64,000 nt of DNA from Nymphaea colorata (GCF_008831285.2 NC_045139.1:8402204-8466203); one strand, 5' to 3'. Numbered from the stretch's first letter, positions 34,759 through 46,990 are shown. Notes: generated by a model from the sequence alone, not told the origin. Translations and numbers: made by a program.

Positions 34759-37700
34759 TCAAGAATCCTGCAACTGTGCTGCCCGACTGGTCAACGGGAC
34801 GTAACTTACGGACGTTTCAGTTCGGACGCTAAGAGAACCATCAAGCCTCTTGTCCACAACCTTCAACTGCTGGAAGAGATCTCCCACAGGGATCACCATT
34901 CTGCCACCAGGCTTCAACTGCGCAACAAGGGGAGCTGGGATTTCCGGTGCAGATGCTCCCACATGGATGGCATCATAAGGAGCAGAATGCGGTGATCCTT
35001 CTCGACCATCTAAAACATAGACAGATATGAATAAAGAATTCAGAATGCAGTCATTTCAAATGGGGAGGGTCGTCAACAAGCTTGAAGCTAATTGTAACAG
35101 CACTTTGCTCGAGCATGTGCATCGAATACGGAAGAACAACTCGAGCTCAAGCAAAGCACTTCATCGCCCAAGCTGAAAACCGAGCCAAAATAAAAAGACA
35201 GCATAATGACTTCTTCGTAACTTGTATTGTACAGGTCGACATGCACGTCAACAAACTCAGGCAAACAGCCAAGCTAAAGCCTATTATGTTAACAATAAGA
35301 GCAAAGCCCATTGAGCCTTCTGACCAAAAGTAGAAGCCTTTCAAAGAGAAAGAAGATGGTGTGTCCCCCAACAAATATTAAACGACTTGACCCACACATA
35401 GAACTGCGGCTTGACTTTGACAATCTTGACCAACACAAACCTCAGGTAAACATTTCAAGCCTGGCTCAGACTCATGACTGGTTGCATCTTTTGCCAACCT
35501 AAAAATAAGCAGCCAGGCTTGTTTACCTGGCTAACATGCGGTCACTTGAATGCAATGTATTCTACTTGAGATTATTCAAAAGAAGATACCTCCAACATGC
35601 ACCGAGAGAACACCTTGCTCAAGTAATGGTGCAGCAGCGCTTCTCTTAATGTTCTCAATGGAGATAGCCACCAGTTCAGGAATATGCTCGACACCTACAG
35701 CACGACCTCCAGATCCCACCATTAACGCAAAGCATGCAGTTAGATAACCAGTCCCTGCGAACATGTTTCATAAGAATCCGTGGCAAAAGCCCAAATAGGA
35801 AAAAGTATATCTCTAGAAAGAACGGTGCAGGTGCACACTTGACTGACCAACCGATGGTATCACTGGCTACTGGTCAAATTGAATATGAATTGTAGTCAGA
35901 GGGAAGAGATTTCTTGTGCAAGTCAGATCTATGTGGTGTAACGTTCAAGACAGTTGCCTCACCAATTCCAGTTGGTTGATCCAAAGCAACCAATCTTACT
36001 AGAGAGATATCATAAATAGAGGACCGACTTCAGTATATCAACAACCACCGGAGGAAATCCAGTGGAGTTGGCCCTGGCTTTTGTACATAATGTTCCTTAG
36101 TGCCTGGCATAAAACTAAACTCATTTGCTTTATTCATTTTCCTAGAAAATCTCAATTCTTTTAATCTTTATGAATAACTTTTCACTGATTTCTATACATG
36201 TTCTTGTCTTGAAAATACACGATAAATCATACAGACATTGCAGTATGCTCAGGTTAAACATAGAAGAAGAAAACCAAACCAACCAGCAGAAAACAGACAA
36301 GGCAAGCAATACGTGAAGCTGAAGTCAACAATCAGATGCCGAAAATGTTGCATTAGCATAATCAGCAGGACTCAAGGAGGTATTGTAAAGCTAAGCAGAG
36401 CCAGGCAATACGATCAAACCAAATTTTGAAGGAGTGATCCCCCGGTAACTATATTTCAGACAATAATGTCTGCAGGTCAAAAAACGCAAATGAAAATGCC
36501 ATAGCTACAGTCAGTCCACGAGTCTAAGGAGCTTAAAACTTCAAAGGTGACAACTTTTTAAGACTGTTTGCATGAACAACATCAATTTCACGAGGATTAT
36601 TCTGTTGAAAAAACTCCACGCATGGGATATTAAGTGAATGTAACTTGAACGATAGGAAGCCAGAGGACTTTCTTATGACACTTATTCCAACAATAGAGTT
36701 GCATAAAACAAAGTCGGATGTAAAGCAGCTATCAAACAACATGCATGATGAAGAAGGGGACAACCATGGGACAGAGAAATAGAAAGAACACTTTTAAAAT
36801 ACCTGAACCAACATCTAAGGCATGCATCCCCGGCTGCAAATGCTGCTGCAACAATTCAAGACACGTAGCATGCATATGAGGAGCAGAAATAGTTGCATTA
36901 TAACCAATTGGCATTGGACTGTCAAGATAAGGATCATTTCCAGGAGGCACAAACCATCCCCTATCAACAGTCTCCATTACTTCTGTCACTCTCTTCGATT
37001 TGGCCACCCCATAAAGCTGCAATTTTCGCACCATTTGCTTGTTCTTTTCAAAATCACCACCAGCATGTAGCTGCCAAAGAAAGATAAAGTGAATTTGAAC
37101 TTTGTTTTCATACTCAACGCTCACATCACATAAAATCAGGCACAGCTTTATGTTCAAGAAAAATGGGCTCAAATGATAAAAGAGAGCCATCCATCTAAAA
37201 GACCACAAAGCAGAGCCTGTGTTGTAAATTTGTGTAAGGACAAAATGCTGCAGTAAAGATAGCCATGCACATACAAGAATATAACCAACTGGAACGTCAT
37301 AAATAAAAATTTTCATTAGCCTGTTTTCGTCTCTAAGACACTAGTGTCACTTTTTACCTGATGAAACACCACCCTCAAAAGACTTTATTTGTGCCCGCAT
37401 CCAATAGAAGGAAACTTACATGTGAATTCACACATACATGAAGCAAGAAGGAATGAAATGCTTTGGTCACATTAGTTATTTCCAGTAGGACAATTGTTGA
37501 TAGGAAAAAACAGCATACTTCTTCAGCCACTGCACCCCAACTACATCAAGAGCAAGTACCAGACACACCAAAATTCAGCGGCATAACTAACTATTATGGC
37601 TGTATAAGAAAACAACCCAACATAATTACCGATCCCATTAATCAGACATAGATCACATGATTACTGGATCACAGGCCAGCGAGTTGACTTGGCAACTCGT

Positions 37701-39778
37701 CCAGCTCAGGTTGTAAAATTTCTACATTGTACTTTTACTACAAAATGATGAAAAAGTTGAACAAACCTATAAATAATAAATAATTACAAAGTAAATACAA
37801 TCTAATAAATTAAGTTCATAACTACAACTAAAAATAATAACTAATAAATGACATGGTTAATCAATTTTTACTTCTAATAAGCAACTTCCATTTATTTTTA
37901 GCAACAACAGGTAATAGACTAATAGTCAAATTTATGTTGAATGAAATAATCCAGAATAGGGTAATCCATAATTGTAAGCTGATTCAGCTGATCTTGAAGC
38001 AAGGCCTCTAGGATTCTATTGCATTGGGATCAGTACTTGATTCATGGTTTAGTTACTTGGAGATCCAAGTTGATTGGGCGATTTTCGAGTCAACTCGCTG
38101 AGTTTGCTAACCATGTACCCAGGCCTAAAGCTTCATATAGAATTCCTAGCTGAGAAGACATTTAGCTTTCAATGTCCAACTCAAGATTAGCATGCTTAAA
38201 ACAACAAGATTTTACCAACCTAAACATGGTAGCATACCGGTAAATTTGGAACCTCAACAAATAATGAGACCAATACACTATCTATGTGAATGTATATTTA
38301 ATTATAGACAACATAATGCATTCCCGCTTTAAATTCTCACATTCAAGCAACCAATTCCACAACTGTAAGCAAGCAGTTACAATTTTATGCTTGGTAACAA
38401 TGGTCATAATTCAACTTTTTTAATTTGGTATAGTAATAGATTTTTTCCTGTTATTAACAAGCCTAAAGAACCAAGCAATGGGGATGTGACGTGACAGCTC
38501 AATGACCACTGGTGTTAAATAGGGGTGGTAGTATGAAGTATGAACCATGAACGATGCCCAATTCTTTAAGTGGGAATGCTTTTGTAAGCAAGTGAAACAG
38601 ATAGTTAAGGTAGCAATGGGAACTTCGGTGGCCAAAGCACCATGGATTTCATTTAATGGTAATGCTTTTCAATATGGTGAAGCAGAGAGACATTTGATCT
38701 CCTAACCACTATGAATTTCACTTGACAACTGCGTCCATTGAACAGGATAAATTTTAAGGACATGCAAACTTCACTGTGAAAATAGATGGGCTAAGTAAAC
38801 TTATTGCCAGACGACAAACTGAACACCATACACTTGGTTCTGAGTAGACATTTCCTCCTAAGTGGAAACCAATGACTTCTTGTTCCTAGCGGATATAATA
38901 TGACAAGACATAATCCCCTCATATCTGTAACTTACATATAAGGATTTTACGAAGCAACCAGATAATTTGGCACTGTAGTCACAATTTTCACTTAAAAACG
39001 TTGTACCGGCACACAGCACCATATCCCCTAGGGCAAACTGTACTTGTCTGGTGTATGATATAATCGTTGATGCAACGGCCAAAGCAGCTTCAGACTATCA
39101 CGCAAAGCAACTGAAATGCTGAAAACCACCTCCAGATAGTATTACTAATCTTCTTTTTACATTGGTCATGAAATTCTCTACAAAATGCATAGATGGGAAG
39201 GCCTAATGGAGAAGGCAAAGCAAGTCCGTGATGAACTGAAAAACAGACATCAATTGCGTCACAAAAATGTCGATTATAAAGAAAATCTGCAATACCACTT
39301 CATTCTGAATGGATAATCAACTTGGGTATATGATGTAATCAAGGTGAAGATAGTTATGTTCTTTAAATCTAAAAACTGCACCAATGATGCAGATGGCCGC
39401 TGGCACATGCTTCCTGTCTATCAATAGTCAATTACAAGCCATTGCCTTCTGGTTCCACCATTAATTAAGCATCCAACGAAAGGCGTTACGTGTTTTTAAT
39501 GTGTTAGACACCAATAAGTAAATTCTCCCTTGGAAAGGAACGGTGAAGAAGAAGAACCGTACCTCCATTTTTGGCGAGAGGCGGAGGGCAGCAGCTACCA
39601 ATCCCGATTGGAAGCCCGCTATCCTGCAACAACACAACCGAGGGAAAAGCGCTAGGGACGATGGCGGTGATCTTGAAGGGGGCCGGGGTAGTGGCAGAAA
39701 AGGAGGGAAGAGAAAGTGGCCGCTCACACGTGGAAGAGGAACTCGTACCACGGTGCCGCATCTAAGTGGTGCTGGCAT
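34759..39778 (-). CDS. Protein-L-isoaspartate O-methyltransferase (PIMT/PCMT)
   Basis: A repair enzyme: it transfers methyl from S-adenosylmethionine to L-isoaspartyl residues in aged proteins, important in seed longevity. Four exons: first exon ending at 39563, then 37070-36803, 35754-35590 and 35009-34759. From the internal ATG at 39568, exon 1 codes only Met-Glu and the protein has 229 residues, the usual length of the core family. Visible motifs: SPMPIGYNATISAPHMHA (near 54-70), SAM-binding DVGSGTGYLTACFA (88-101, split by an intron inside a Gly codon), GGRAVGVEHIPELV, YDAIHVGASAPEIP, LKPGGRMVIPVG and the C-terminal YVPLTSRAAQLQDS. The frame is also open upstream to an ATG at 39778, adding 70 residues rich in Pro, Arg, Ser and Leu, which could be an organelle-targeting extension as known for plant PIMT2-type genes. 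Intron 1 is about 2.5 kb. Intact, single copy apart from the fragment at 16.4-16.7 kb. Confidence 0.92.
37677..38100. mobile_element. Inverted-repeat element in PIMT intron 1
   Basis: CAGCGAGTTGACT at 37677-37689 is matched in inverse by AGTCAACTCGCTG at 38088-38100. The inside is AT-rich and non-coding. This looks like a small non-autonomous DNA element of the same general kind as the GAGTCGA-ended segments in the window; target-site duplication not clear. Confidence 0.45.
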
Positions 39779-39810
39779 CGCACCGACAACAATCCCACTC
39801 TTGCCTGCAG

Positions 39811-39840
39811 CCTCTCTCTCTCCCTCTCTCTCTCTCTCGC
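39811..39840. repeat. (CT)n tract upstream of PIMT
   Basis: A CT-rich run, read as GA-rich on the gene strand, 30-60 bases upstream of the distal PIMT ATG. It may be part of the promoter or 5' UTR, as GA tracts often are in plants. Confidence 0.7.
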
Positions 39841-39900
39841 CAAAAAAAGGAGATAAGTCTTGTCAGGCTTAAGACTGTTGAAACTCTCAACAAAAAAATT

Positions 39901-39948
39901 TCAGGCTTTCGAAAAAAAATTCAGGCTTTCGAAAAAAAATTCAGGCTA
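39901..39948. repeat. 20-bp tandem repeat, 2.4 copies
   Basis: TCAGGCTTTCGAAAAAAAAT is repeated exactly twice and followed by a partial third copy. Confidence 0.9.
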
Positions 39949-41069
39949 ACGATGTTCCATATTAATTTTATTAACGATGTTGGAGATTGAACAGTGATAC
40001 GTATTGTATTGGTTTAGGCTCGATACGGCGGAAGGCGATTTCTATATTGTTATCATTATATTGTCATTTTAAGTTAAATATTACAAAGAGAATTGTTTTT
40101 CGAAAATATAAAGTAGAAAAGTTACAAATGTGCGCACAACAAACTGTCCAATAACACAGAGGTGCCTAATTTTTGAACTGCATCCAGTTCGGCACAAATT
40201 CTCAAAACACTGCTTCTCCAATGATAATATTAAAATAATAAAGTAAAATACCGAAAATGCCCTTCTTTAATTAGATAGAAGCTTATTGTTATTTATATTT
40301 TAACTAGAGTAGAGGGCGATTATAAACATATGTTCTTTAGAGGGAGATGAATGATATCTTATCAATTGAGTTCAATCTCGGTCAGTGATATAAATTGGGT
40401 AGTCGATGAGAGAAGCTCAAACAAGTAGTGTTTCTCATCAAATGACTTGGGCTTTCAAGAACTTGAACTGAACTTTTTCAGTAAATTACTGAACTGAGGT
40501 TGAACATGCGCTATTTAATTCTTAATTCATTTAGAGTTTAGAGGTCGTTTGGTAGTAGGAATCGGTGAGGTATAACAACAAAAACGGCAGAAATCCCAAA
40601 CTGTATTAGTTCAGTTGCAACCCTTAGTTTTTTGTGGATGAAAGTTTTCAACCTTTAGATGATTCATGTAAGTTGGCAACCTTTAGTTGAATCATATACC
40701 AAACAATCACTTTGTGCAGCAATTAGTCGCCATGATTCTCGGAATGCAAAAGGTGCGTGCAATACCAACCACGTAAACCAGAGAGAGAGAAAAAGGGAGG
40801 GAGAGAGTTGCAGAAACCTGTATATTTATCGGTATCTCTTTACAAGTAACAGCAATAGAAGGATTCAAAGGAATGTGGGAGTTCCTTTTTCTACTACTCT
40901 GATATGCACCCTACGGCGAACTGAACAGAATAATGTTCACATACGCATCACCGAAACAGATTCACAAGAACCAGAAGGCAAGACGAGGGGGGAAAGCTAG
41001 AAGAAGGGGAAAACAGGGGATTCCAAGAAGCACTTAAAAGGAGGTCACACTTTCTGAGTTTGGTTCTGT

Positions 41070-41342
41070 CTAAGCACCTAAAGGAGAACGCGTCACTTGC
41101 ATGAACATGTAGTTCCCAGCGAACAGCTCGTTGAAATGGCCGCTGCCTTCCATTAACCTCTTCACCACCTTCGCGCAGGAGGACTTAAAACCAGTCAAGT
41201 CCAAGCCATGGAACCTCATTCTAGTAGACATCTTGGCCTGGAACTTCCTCGCCTTCATCTCGCTGGCCAGAGCGACAGCAGACGGCTGATCAGTGCCTGA
41301 GAGGCTCTGATACGCGAGCTCGCTGACGACCCTGCTAGACAT
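41070..41342 (-). CDS. Small orphan protein, 90 residues
   Basis: An open frame starting MSSRVVSELAYQSLSGTDQP and ending ..MFMQVTRSPLGA. I do not recognise the family. The protein is basic in the middle (SEMKARKFQAKMSTRMRFHG) with a Cys-Lys-rich KSSCAKVVKRLMEG segment and no signal peptide or membrane segment. Support for it being real: a TATA-like box (TCTATAAGAAG on the minus strand at 41449-41459) about 110 bases upstream of the ATG, and a related sequence 2.3 kb away (43407-43664) in which the reading frame and many residues are kept (EFQAKM.TR.R.HG, LTGFK.S..KVVKRLM.GS..FNELFA.NYMFMQ). It could also be part of a larger unrecognised gene. Confidence 0.55.
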   Translation of the reverse strand: MSSRVVSELAYQSLSGTDQPSAVALASEMKARKFQAKMSTRMRFHGLDLTGFKSSCAKVVKRLMEGSGHFNELFAGNYMFMQVTRSPLGA

Positions 41343-42935
41343 TGTGAAGTAGAGATCAAGGAAGCACGTTGAGGTAATGAAGAGAGGTGATGAATGTCAG
41401 CTCGCAAATGTTATTTATGGACTTGGCATGATGGAACTGGAAGAGTCCCCTTCTTATAGATCAAGAGGGAGAGCCAGTGGCACTCGTGTCAGCCTTAAAT
41501 ATGATGGTGAAGTCTGAGGGAGATGACTGTTTGTATCCCAAGTTGGTGTCGCCAAGTGGTACTGATTTAGTAATAGGACAGCCAATTGGTTTCTAACCCC
41601 ATTAACGAGAATCCTCAATTAATTGCTCTCATGAACGTGTGTGTGTGTGCGTGCACGCCTGCTTAATTTAACTTGTTTATGACTTTTATTTTTAAACTTA
41701 ATCAATAAAGCATACCTTTTATGTTTCAAGATTGAAAAACAAAAGGACATTTCCATTGAATTTAGGTAAAAAATTGAAGGAATAATTAGAATAATACCAA
41801 GCTAAGTGACAATGATCGGGGTGAGGTTCAAATTGCATGCACCACTAGGACACATGCATGCATGCACAGTTTATTGCAGATGCAGATGCATGTATAGCCA
41901 AGTAGTTTATTGTTGGACTCGCTATCTCTTCAAAGAGGAAGCCCCCCACATGCACTCAGCATAATTGGATGTTCATGTATACATTCAATGCAGTTCACGT
42001 TCACACCAATAAAAAGATAGAGACTGGGTTGAGTAGTGCCAGGAACTTTTGAATTCCTCGGCTCTTGTCATTATCCGTGCATTTATCAGCAAAAATACAG
42101 ACCTACATTTGCCGATACGCATAGTATAGGTTGCTCACTGAAACGATACGGGGGCTGATACGCTCTCTTAAGACAAGGACTAAGAGCTGCAACGGGCCGA
42201 CTCGATGCGGACCGGGTCGATTGTAGGCATAAGGATGCATGCACGCTTGCATGTGTATTAATACTGAAAGGGGTGATCAGCAGTACCATTCATTGCAGAG
42301 GCCTTACCAACAGTGTAAGGCCTGGTTGAATCTGATTTGCATGTGGGTATGTAATTAAATACCATGTTGCCCATGTAGGGTGGATGCAGCCCCTCTTCCT
42401 CACTGATGGACGGGACGGAACACAAGGAACGGATGATGATCCCGGACTTGCAAAGGAAAACCAAGACAGCAAGCCCTTCTCCGTTGAGCAGAGGAGCGAA
42501 GTACTGCACTGCAGGCCTGAAAGGTCACTCACACTGTTGCAAACAGGTCCCAAACTGTATCAGTTCATTTACGTGTCAATCATTCTCTTTGTGCAGCAAT
42601 TAGGCGGCATGATTCTCGAAATGCCAAGGAAACGTGCATTGACCACATAAACCACAGAGAGAGAGATAGAGATGCAGACGCCTGTATTGTTAACAATATC
42701 TCTTTATAAGTGACAACAGCAAGAGAAGTGGGAATTCCTTTCTCCACTACTACAATGTCGGCTTTGCGGTTAAGAGAATGAATGTTCGCATGCACATCAA
42801 ACAGACTCTGAAGTCTGAAGAACAGGAGCAGAAGAAACAGGGGAAAACTAAGAAGAAGGGGAAAGAGGGATTTGCGGAAGCAACTTGAACGGAGGTCACA
42901 GTTTCTGAGGTTGGTTCTGTCTAAGCACCAAAGGG

Positions 42936-43440
42936 AGGGTGAACATGAGCCGAGTCGAGCTCGAGTTAGTTAGCTCTAGCTCGGCTCGAATTCAGGAATA
43001 GCTCGATGGAAGCAGTTTGAGCTCGACTCAGCAGTTACATGTTGAGCTAGTGCTTGACTCGATTAAGGCTCGACAAACTTGTTTGAAAAGAATTGGTATT
43101 CATTTTTACGTGTTGAGTTCAAGCTCGAGCTCAATTAAGGCTCAACAAATTCATTTGAATAGAATTGATATTCATCGTTACGTATTGAGCTCAAGCTCGA
43201 CTTGATTAAAACTCGACAAACTCGTAAACTCGTTTGAATATATCAACTTGATTAAGGCTCGACAAACTTGATTAAAGCTCGAGCTCGATTCGGCAGTTAC
43301 GTGTTGAACTCGAACTCAACTCGATTATTTTAACAAGTCGACTCATGAACTCGAGCTCGACTCATTAAGCAAATGACTTGGCTCGAACTCGTTCATGAGC
43401 CGAGCTTTAATGAGTCCAGCTCGACTCGTCGTTCACCCCT
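42936..43440. mobile_element. GAGCTCGA-rich inverted-repeat element
   Basis: About 505 bases with imperfect inverted ends (AGGGTGAACATGAGCCGAG on the left; AGGGGTGAACGACGAGTCGAG in reverse on the right) and an interior made of repeated GAGCTCGA, TTAAGGCTCGACAAA and similar words. It interrupts the duplicated copy of the orphan-ORF unit: the sequence before it (TCTAAGCACCAAAGGG) and after it (TTGCATGAACATGTAGTT) is continuous in the other copy at 41.07-41.11 kb. No coding capacity; the ends resemble hAT-type MITEs. Confidence 0.6.
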
Positions 43441-43664
43441 ATTTGCATGAACATGTAGTTTCTGGCGAATAACTCATTAAATTGGCAGCTGCCATCCATC
43501 AGCCTCTTCACCACCTTCCCGTAGGACACCTTAAACCCAGTCAACACGCTGGTCCTTCTCCTACAACACCTCTCCAGGCCATGAATCCTCACTCTAGTGC
43601 ACATCTTGGCCTGGAACTCCCTCGCTTTCATCTCGCTTGGCGAAGTGAGATCGACAGCTAACAT
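43407..43664 (-). pseudogene. Damaged copy of the 90-residue orphan gene
   Basis: The similarity covers about residues 24-85 of the copy at 41070-41342. It lacks the N-terminal 20-odd residues, start codon and promoter: sequence corresponding to about 41.35-42.23 kb is missing, and the gene is joined directly to the far-upstream part. It has an extra block of about ten codons (RCCRRRTSV region), and its 3' end runs into the inverted-repeat element at 42936-43440. A frame with an ATG at 43664 is open, but expression is unlikely without the promoter. Confidence 0.6.
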
Positions 43665-43959
43665 TTCGATGCAGATGGGTGATTTGTCGACATAAGGATG
43701 TTCATGTGTATTAATACTGAAAGGGGTGATCAGCAGTACTATTCATTGCATTCACACAGGGCTTATCAACACAGTGAGGCATGATTGAAGCTGATTTGCA
43801 TGTGGGTATGTTAAACCCTCGGTTGCCCAAGTAGGTTGGATATATGCAGCCCCTCTTCCTCACCCATGCATATTGGACCACCAAGTGGCTCTCGCATGAA
43901 ATGGACTTAACAGCGCCGTCTATGAGTTTGACTCGGACTTGGTCCATGCTGAATAGGGG

Positions 43960-45620
43960 AGGACCCAGTTGGGCTGTAACTTGTAAGGAAAGATGTCGAG
44001 CTAATGTTGGGATTCGAACGTAGATCTTATAACCCCAGGTTTTTGTTTATGAAATTTTTATCGAAGCAGGTTCTAGCTGGAGTTGTGATTGGGATCGGCG
44101 AGTTTTCATTGTGAGAATATAGAGAAATGGTTACCGATAAAACGAAGTACATAATAGGTGGAGAGTCTTGGGAGCTGGGTCCTTATGAGATCATGCCTTA
44201 GGGGACCTCAGGTCTGATGTCGGCTTAGATCCGAAACTTTATCTTTGATAATCAATCGGACCTTCTATCAATGTCAAACTAAAAAGTTTGGTTTAAGATC
44301 AATATATGGTTCCATAAGCTTTAGGATTTGATGGGGAGCTCCTGCCACACCTTCAAACTAATGTTATGTACATCAGATCTTGATCAGCAAGAAAGAGAGA
44401 GAGTTTGTGTGTGTGTGTGCAACTGCCCACACCAGCCCACAAAATTTGGGTATTTATATATTGTTCACCTTGTTAAATTCTTACTTGTTAGGGCCTCTTA
44501 ACCAGAAATTTCTAGTTATTTATATATATGGTTTCTATTGTTATTATAAGACTCAAGCATGTGTTTTTTGCATGTTAAACAGCTAGGTACGGTTGGATGC
44601 TCGTTGGCATCTAGCTATTCCTAGCATCTTAGAATCAGATCTATGTTTGGATCCGACACTAGTTGTTGGTAACAAGGACACTAACGTAGCATTCCCTGAA
44701 ACCATTTCAAAGATAGGAGTAGATTCATGAAATACTGTTCTGTAGTGTTTTATGAATCTGAGATGGATAATTTCATAAACACTGTGATATTATTTACTGT
44801 TGCTAAATGCCTTAACCAGCAGGAGCATGGCCCTATCCCCACCTCATTTTTTTTTTAAATTATATGTAAATTTTAAAAAATTTTACTTATTATATAAAAA
44901 TTTTGAAAAATGATATTTCGACCTATGCCAACATTTAAAACATTTAATTCGGTCTTGTCATGAAAAATTTTCAGCTCTGACCAACTGACCGAATCTGGTG
45001 TTGATCCGAACTATTGATCTCACTGGGGCTTCTGGTTTAAAATGTTGAAAGTCGGCCTCATCCAAGCTGATTCAGTGTGAACTCAATAAAGGAACGACGG
45101 CCGTCATGCTTCGCAGTTTTGATTTAGCGCTTGTATTTAATAAGAGCATTAAAAAAATTCTGAAGATGCATTAAAACGTTTTCTGCCTAGAGATATTTCT
45201 TCCAAAGGAAATGAACATTAGAAGAATTGTGTTGAAGGCCGTGAAGTTGATGTGTATGGGCACATTTTTTTTCTTGTGCTGGATACTGGAAGTATAAAAC
45301 CAGCCAACTTAAATTATATTGCAAGTGAATTTAGACATACAAGCGGTCGCTGGATACTTAGAGGGCGTCCAGTTACATTACAAGATGAATGTGTTGGCGA
45401 AACGAGGAAGCAATATTTAACTAGTTTTATGGGATTCTCTCTCTCTCATCAAATGTTAAAATGATGGTAACGGAAAAATGTTGAAAATTCTACAAAAACA
45501 TGCTCAAGTTTTGATGGAATAAGGAGCTTCAAGTTTTGATTTCTTTCATTCAACTGCCAAAAATGCATAAAAAGCAAGGAGCTAATGAGAGAAAACAGAA
45601 CTTAAAGAGTTCTTTTGCGA
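43960..45620. other. Intergenic segment
   Basis: No supported gene. It includes a (TG)n run near 44405-44420 and AT-rich DNA. A tRNA-T-loop-like word near 44010 is not part of a tRNA fold. Confidence 0.6.
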
Positions 45621-45625
45621 CTTAG

Positions 45626-46990
45626 TTGATCGAAGTATTATTAAAAAGTAAAAAAAAAAACATATTAAATTATTCAAACTCCATCGCAATATTGATCTCA
45701 TATCGTCCAGCATGGAATGATGGAATCATCGAGGTTTTCCAGCATGAAAGGAGAGAGAGCAGCAATGCTGTAAAGAGAGGGATTACAGGGTTTCCACCAA
45801 GACAGCGTTCTTGGGCAGCTAATGTTACAAGCGCAGGTGCGACTAACGACGAGGGATGGGAGGAAGATTTGGAGCTTTCTGATTTGGCGATTCGTGAGGT
45901 TAATGGCAGACGAACCCTGGTTATTCCGGAGGATGCTCATGCACGGATGTTGCGGCCCTTTCAATGGTCAGCAATTGCAGCATCAACAGGGGGTAATCCA
46001 AGTGTGCGGATCGAGTTTGTAGATATTTTCAATGAATTGCGGCACCTATGGGGATTCATGAACTCGGTCAGGTTTGCAATTTTGGAGAAGGGGGACATTC
46101 CTGATCCGGGTGTCATCCGGGAGACTATTCTTCAGCCACGGAAATGGAAGGTCGGGTAAATTTTTAGTTTCCAGTAAATGGGAACCAGGCATGCCGTTCA
46201 AGATTGAGGAAGCTGCCCGCGTTCCACTGTGGATCAGGTTACCAGACTTGCCGATTCACATCTGGAATTTGAAGGTGGTTGCTGGGATTGCAAAACTGGT
46301 TGGTGGTTTTTTTCTTGCAGCAGACTCGTTCACAAGGGCGCGTACCAGGCATGACTATGCTAGAATTTTGATTTCTGTTCCTTTAAAAATTCTCTCCGGT
46401 GGGATCTGTTCTTGTGGTTGACGATGGTTGGCAGAATGTCAAGCTTGCTAAATGGAAGCCGCGTTGGGATGTTAGGGAGAAAGGTGTGGGGGTCAGGCAG
46501 GATAATTCTTTTGCTGTGCTAGAGGAGGATGCTCGGGAAGATGGGAGAGCTGATGTGCAAATTCCTGTGGGGGCGATGTAGGTTCGGGCAAAAGAATGCA
46601 TTGAATTTCATGGAAACTGTTATCCCTGCCTATGGATGAAGGTGGAATAGGCATCCGAAGAATTGCTGAAGTCATTATGGCTAATTTGGCATTCTTGAGT
46701 TGCAAGATGCTAGAAGAGAACAACTGTTGGGCGTCGATTTGTAGACAAAAGTACTTAAGCAACAATGGCTTTTGGAATAAAGAGTATGAGAGTAAGGGCT
46801 CGCCTTTGTGGAGAGATTTAGGCGCTGGTTAATTTGCTTTCTGTTGATCACTATGGTGACCCATTGATTGAGTTAGAGGTTTCAGTTCAGGGTGCTGTGA
46901 ATTGTTTCAGGGAGGGGGGTATGAGATGGCTTGGCCTTTTAGGAGGTTTCCTTAACATGTTCGACTGTGGCACACAAATATCTCATTAAT
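45626..46990 (+). mobile_element. LINE (non-LTR retrotransposon) remnant, internally deleted
   Basis: Two parts of a plant L1-type LINE on the plus strand. The first (about 45.70-46.58 kb) is ORF1 with the DUF4283 pattern: LELSDLAIREVNGRRTLVIP, then KWEPGMPFK, VPLWIRLPDLPIHIWN, ADSFTRARTRHDYARILI, and a later KLAKWKPRWDVREKGVG. The frame changes near 46.15 and 46.40 kb. The second (about 46.58-46.83 kb) is the region behind the reverse transcriptase of ORF2: LLSLPMDEGGIGIRRIAEV, NCWASICRQKYL, GSPLWRDLGAG. The endonuclease and reverse transcriptase proper, normally several kb between these parts, are missing. It is an old, non-functional copy. Confidence 0.75.

Noticed and set aside
44005-44030. 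tRNA-like GGGATTCGAAC word
   Set aside because: No acceptor, D or anticodon stems can be formed around it.
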